In this document: one piece after another, positions 48,781-50,930 of the stretch | How positions within the stretch are numbered: the stretch's first letter is position 1 | Layout: each line of letters begins with the position of its first letter | Origin: Lachnoclostridium sp. An118 | GTDB lineage: Bacteria > Bacillota > Clostridia > Lachnospirales > Lachnospiraceae | Assembly (NCBI RefSeq): GCF_002160985.1 | Contig: NZ_NFLQ01000022.1 | Location: 1 to 50,930, forward strand | Length of the DNA: 50,930 nt | Direction: 5' to 3' | Position numbers and translations under genes: made by a program | Notes under the pieces: generated by a model | Database searches by the model: none | Told to the model about the DNA's origin: nothing | What the model saw: the letters and a program-made list of their open reading frames with translations, nothing else

Positions 48781-49803
48781 CTATTCATCGGACGAGTCAT
48801 CCGCCTGAATACACTCCTGTATCTTCTCATTGATCCTCTGCTCCCGGAAGGTCAGGCACTGGAGGATAGAGTTGGATACCTCTCTTGCCCTGGAGCTCCC
48901 GTGTGTCTTTACCACAAGCCCCTTCAGTCCCAGCAGCGGAGCTCCGCCGTACTCGCTCGTGTCAAAGCTTTTCAAAGTCTCCTTGAGTGCGGGCTTTACA
49001 AGAAGGGCCCCTATCTTGCTGCGGAGGCTGCTCATCATTCCCTCCTTCACCTTGCTTATCAGCACTGCGCCCACGCCCTCGAAGAGCTTCAGGATGATAT
49101 TTCCCGCAAACGCCTCACAGACGATGACGTCCGCCTGCCCGTGGGGGATCTCCCGTGCCTCTATGCTCCCGGTAAAGTTGATGCCCTTCGCCTCTTTCAG
49201 GAGGGGAAACGTCTCCTTCACAAGAGCGTTGCCTTTCTCCTCCTCGGCTCCTATATTGACGATCGCCACTTTGGGATTTTTCACTCCCATCACATGCTCC
49301 ATATAGATGGACCCCATCTTGGCAAACTGGACCAGATGAGAGGGGCGTGCATCCACATTGGCGCCGCAGTCGATCAGCAGGGATACCCCCTTCTCTGTAG
49401 GGATAAGCGGGGCAAGGGGCGGCCTCTCCACTCCCTTGATCCTGCCAACGATGGTCTGTCCTCCCACGAGGATAGCTCCTGAGCTTCCGGCAGATACGAA
49501 GGCATCCGCCTCCCCGGCTCTGACCATCTTCATGCCCACCACGATGGAAGAATCCTTCTTCCTGCGGATGGCATTGACCGGAGGCTCCGCTGTCTCGATG
49601 ACCTCCGTGGCGTTCACGATCTCTATCCTGTCGCTGTCATACGTATACTTTTCCAGCTCTTTCCTGACAACCTCTTCCCGTCCTACAACATACACCTTGA
49701 TGCTCTTCTCCCTGGAGACCGCATCAACCGCACCCTTGACCATCTCCGCCGGGGCGTTGTCGCCGCCCATGGCGTCAAGGGCTATTTTTGTAAGTTCTGC
49801 CAT
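48781..49803 (-). CDS. plsX: Phosphate acyltransferase PlsX
   Basis: The protein of about 340 residues begins IALDAMGGDNAPAEMVKGAV and has FVSAGSSGAILVGG, LIDCGANVDARPSHLVQFA and VCEAFAGNIILKLFEG. It converts acyl-ACP to acyl-phosphate, the first step of phospholipid synthesis with PlsY. The frame opens at 49860, but GGAGGAAAG before the ATG at 49803 gives the family start. It leads the plsX-acpP pair, standard in Bacillota. Confidence 0.95.
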   Translation of the reverse strand: MAELTKIALDAMGGDNAPAEMVKGAVDAVSREKSIKVYVVGREEVVRKELEKYTYDSDRIEIVNATEVIETAEPPVNAIRRKKDSSIVVGMKMVRAGEADAFVSAGSSGAILVGGQTIVGRIKGVERPPLAPLIPTEKGVSLLIDCGANVDARPSHLVQFAKMGSIYMEHVMGVKNPKVAIVNIGAEEEKGNALVKETFPLLKEAKGINFTGSIEAREIPHGQADVIVCEAFAGNIILKLFEGVGAVLISKVKEGMMSSLRSKIGALLVKPALKETLKSFDTSEYGGAPLLGLKGLVVKTHGSSRAREVSNSILQCLTFREQRINEKIQECIQADDSSDE

Positions 49804-49820
49804 TTTTCTTTCCTCCATAA

Positions 49821-49842
49821 CTACTAGAAATATTCTACTAGA
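49821..49842 (-). promoter_or_regulatory. Direct repeat at the plsX transcription start
   Basis: TCTAGTAG occurs twice (49835-49842 and 49821-49828), 14 bases apart, the first overlapping the -10. It is a candidate operator for a lipid-synthesis regulator; it does not match the FapR consensus. Confidence 0.4.
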
Positions 49843-49860
49843 CATTATCCCAAAAATCAA
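49832..49860 (-). promoter_or_regulatory. Predicted promoter of plsX-acpP
   Basis: TTGATT (49855-49860), 17 bases, TAGAAT (49832-49837), about 25 bases before the plsX start. Confidence 0.5.
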
Positions 49861-49888
49861 TAATTTGTTTTCCGGAAGGGAAAAACAC

Positions 49889-50788
49889 CTACAGCGGCTT
49901 TTCCACCCTGATCTTCACAAGGCTCCCGGCCGCTCTTGACAGCTCCTCCTTGTAGGCCAGCTTCCTGTACCGCTTCACGTGGGTGTCTGTGATCCCCATC
50001 TGGGCCGCCACCTGCCCCGGGGTGGCCTCGTAGGAAAAGAGATTGTAGGCGCAGGTATTGCGGAGCATCTGGCTGCTGTAGCCAGGTATGCCCGCAAGGG
50101 CAGTGTACTTTTTCATCATCCTGGAAATATACATCGTGTTCAGCGGGCCGCCCCTCCTGTTGTAGAACAGTGTGGGCCTCTCCTCCCTCTGCCCCATATA
50201 GCTCTCCAGCACGGCCAGGGCGTCGTCCGGGACATAGACGCCGGCCTGTCTGCCCTCCGGTACAGCGAATGTCCCGTTCTCATAGACCCCTATGTCCTCC
50301 GGGCAGAGCGCGCATATCTCTGTGGAGGAAAGGCCCGCCCGATACATGAGCACAAGGATGGTGTACGCCATCCGGTCCTCCTCAGCGGCCTTAAGGAGCT
50401 TATCCACGTCCTCCACGGGGATGACCCGGGCGTATTTCTCCTGCCTGGCAAGGCGCGGCAGATAAGGGTAAAAATTGTCCTGAAAGGTATCCGGCAGGCC
50501 GTATCTCTCCCTCTCCCTGCACAGGAAATCCGCAAAGGAATGGAGCTCCCGGAACTTCTTTGCCGGTGTCCCGGGCTGCAGCTCTCCCCTCTTTGTCTTC
50601 TCCGTCATGATGCCGTAGTATCTCTGCACATCCGCCGCTCCGGCCTCCGTGATGTCCTTCCCGGTGAGCCGTGTGAACTCGCAAAGATCGCTCCAGTAGG
50701 AGGCCCGGCTCGCGGCGCTCTTAAAGTGGGCTGCAAAATCGGGCCATAGAATTGTCTTTGTCTTTTCAGATACACATCTGCTGTCCAT
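49889..50788 (-). CDS. Tyrosine-recombinase-like protein with altered catalytic residues
   Basis: The 299-residue protein has a core-binding domain (about 10-105) and a phage-integrase catalytic fold. The first catalytic Arg is replaced (MYRAGLSSTEICAL, where GLR is expected), the second box reads LRNTCAYNLF (Asn for His), and the GH of the third box is MGI. A Tyr is present near the end (THVKRYRKL). It is therefore probably a poor or inactive recombinase, perhaps a DNA-binding relative. GGGAGGACAGGAT precedes the ATG. No attachment sites or other mobile genes are seen beside it. From 50789 to the right edge I see only a short GGTAGT/ACTACC hairpin. Confidence 0.78.
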   Translation of the reverse strand: MDSRCVSEKTKTILWPDFAAHFKSAASRASYWSDLCEFTRLTGKDITEAGAADVQRYYGIMTEKTKRGELQPGTPAKKFRELHSFADFLCRERERYGLPDTFQDNFYPYLPRLARQEKYARVIPVEDVDKLLKAAEEDRMAYTILVLMYRAGLSSTEICALCPEDIGVYENGTFAVPEGRQAGVYVPDDALAVLESYMGQREERPTLFYNRRGGPLNTMYISRMMKKYTALAGIPGYSSQMLRNTCAYNLFSYEATPGQVAAQMGITDTHVKRYRKLAYKEELSRAAGSLVKIRVEKPL

Positions 50789-50930
50789 ATCCTGTCCTCC
50801 CGCCTTGTCTGGGTAGTGTCAAAAACTACCATGCTTTTTATTGTTTAAAGTTACGTTTTACCTTGATCTTTTGGAGGTTTGCAAATAAAAAGAGCATTGA
50901 CCTCCCTTTTCGTGTATAATGTCATCGACC

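Noticed and set aside
50900-50920. Plus-strand promoter at the right edge (TTGACC and TATAAT)
   Set aside because: The spacing is about 12 bases, too short for a sigma-A promoter, and no gene start is visible in the window.
1-50930. CRISPR arrays, tRNA or rRNA genes, complete insertion sequences
   Set aside because: I saw no regularly spaced repeats, no cloverleaf-forming segments with tRNA consensus, no rRNA sequence, and no intact transposase.

Overview
The window looks like chromosome of a spore-forming, strictly anaerobic Bacillota, most likely Lachnospiraceae. The evidence is GC-rich clostridial core genes, a SpoIIM gene, electron-bifurcating NfnAB, a Re-type citrate synthase next to NADP-isocitrate dehydrogenase, Rex, and the plsX-acpP-rnc-smc-ftsY order. 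The species cannot be named from sequence alone. Almost every gene is on the minus strand; the only clear plus-strand gene is an ABC-F ATPase divergent from rex.

Positions 1-6126 are an AT-rich accessory island lying directly downstream of rlmH. The last codons of rlmH (GEPYHK-stop) occur three times in the same orientation, at 6127-6149 (the real gene), 3113-3135 and 1132-1154. Each copy is followed, in the minus direction, by a terminator hairpin and a sigma-A-like promoter. The two outer copies are preceded by an AAGTGCGG/CCGCACTT motif that is inverted relative to one just after the rlmH stop. rlmH tail direct repeats with internal inverted repeats are how staphylococcal SCC elements are built. 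I read the island as a tandem array of small cassettes (A about 3.0 kb, B about 2.0 kb, C open at the left edge) with no recombinase in view. Cargo: a double-4Fe-4S protein, two membrane proteins (one with an HEYGH zinc site), a PPOX-fold protein, toxin-antitoxin-like overlapping gene pairs (DUF4160 pair, DUF3990 pair), an SMI1/KNR4 protein and several broken genes.

Positions 6127-17262 hold rlmH, nfnAB, an iron alcohol dehydrogenase, then the conserved group nudF-spoIIM-xerD (the xerD-like gene is truncated and lacks catalytic residues), rny, recX, recA with a perfect SOS box, and a GH25 lysozyme. Positions 17420-31537 hold a zinc-ribbon/TPR membrane protein, fhs, ftsK/spoIIIE, tepA, an O-acetylhomoserine sulfhydrylase, a CFI-box protein, yebC, a soluble CorC-like CBS protein, an apparently antitoxin-less mazF behind alr, nnr and rex.

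Positions 31723-41932 hold the ABC-F gene, corA, ppk1, a PstS-like lipoprotein whose two halves are in swapped order and which is preceded by a PhoP-like box, icd, a GntR/FCD regulator and Re-citrate synthase (a 2-oxoglutarate supply operon with a palindromic operator on its promoter), and a small lipoprotein. Positions 41976-50788 hold ilvA, ftsY, smc, rnc, acpP, plsX and a second tyrosine-recombinase-like protein lacking key catalytic residues. No rRNA, tRNA, CRISPR array or complete insertion sequence was seen.
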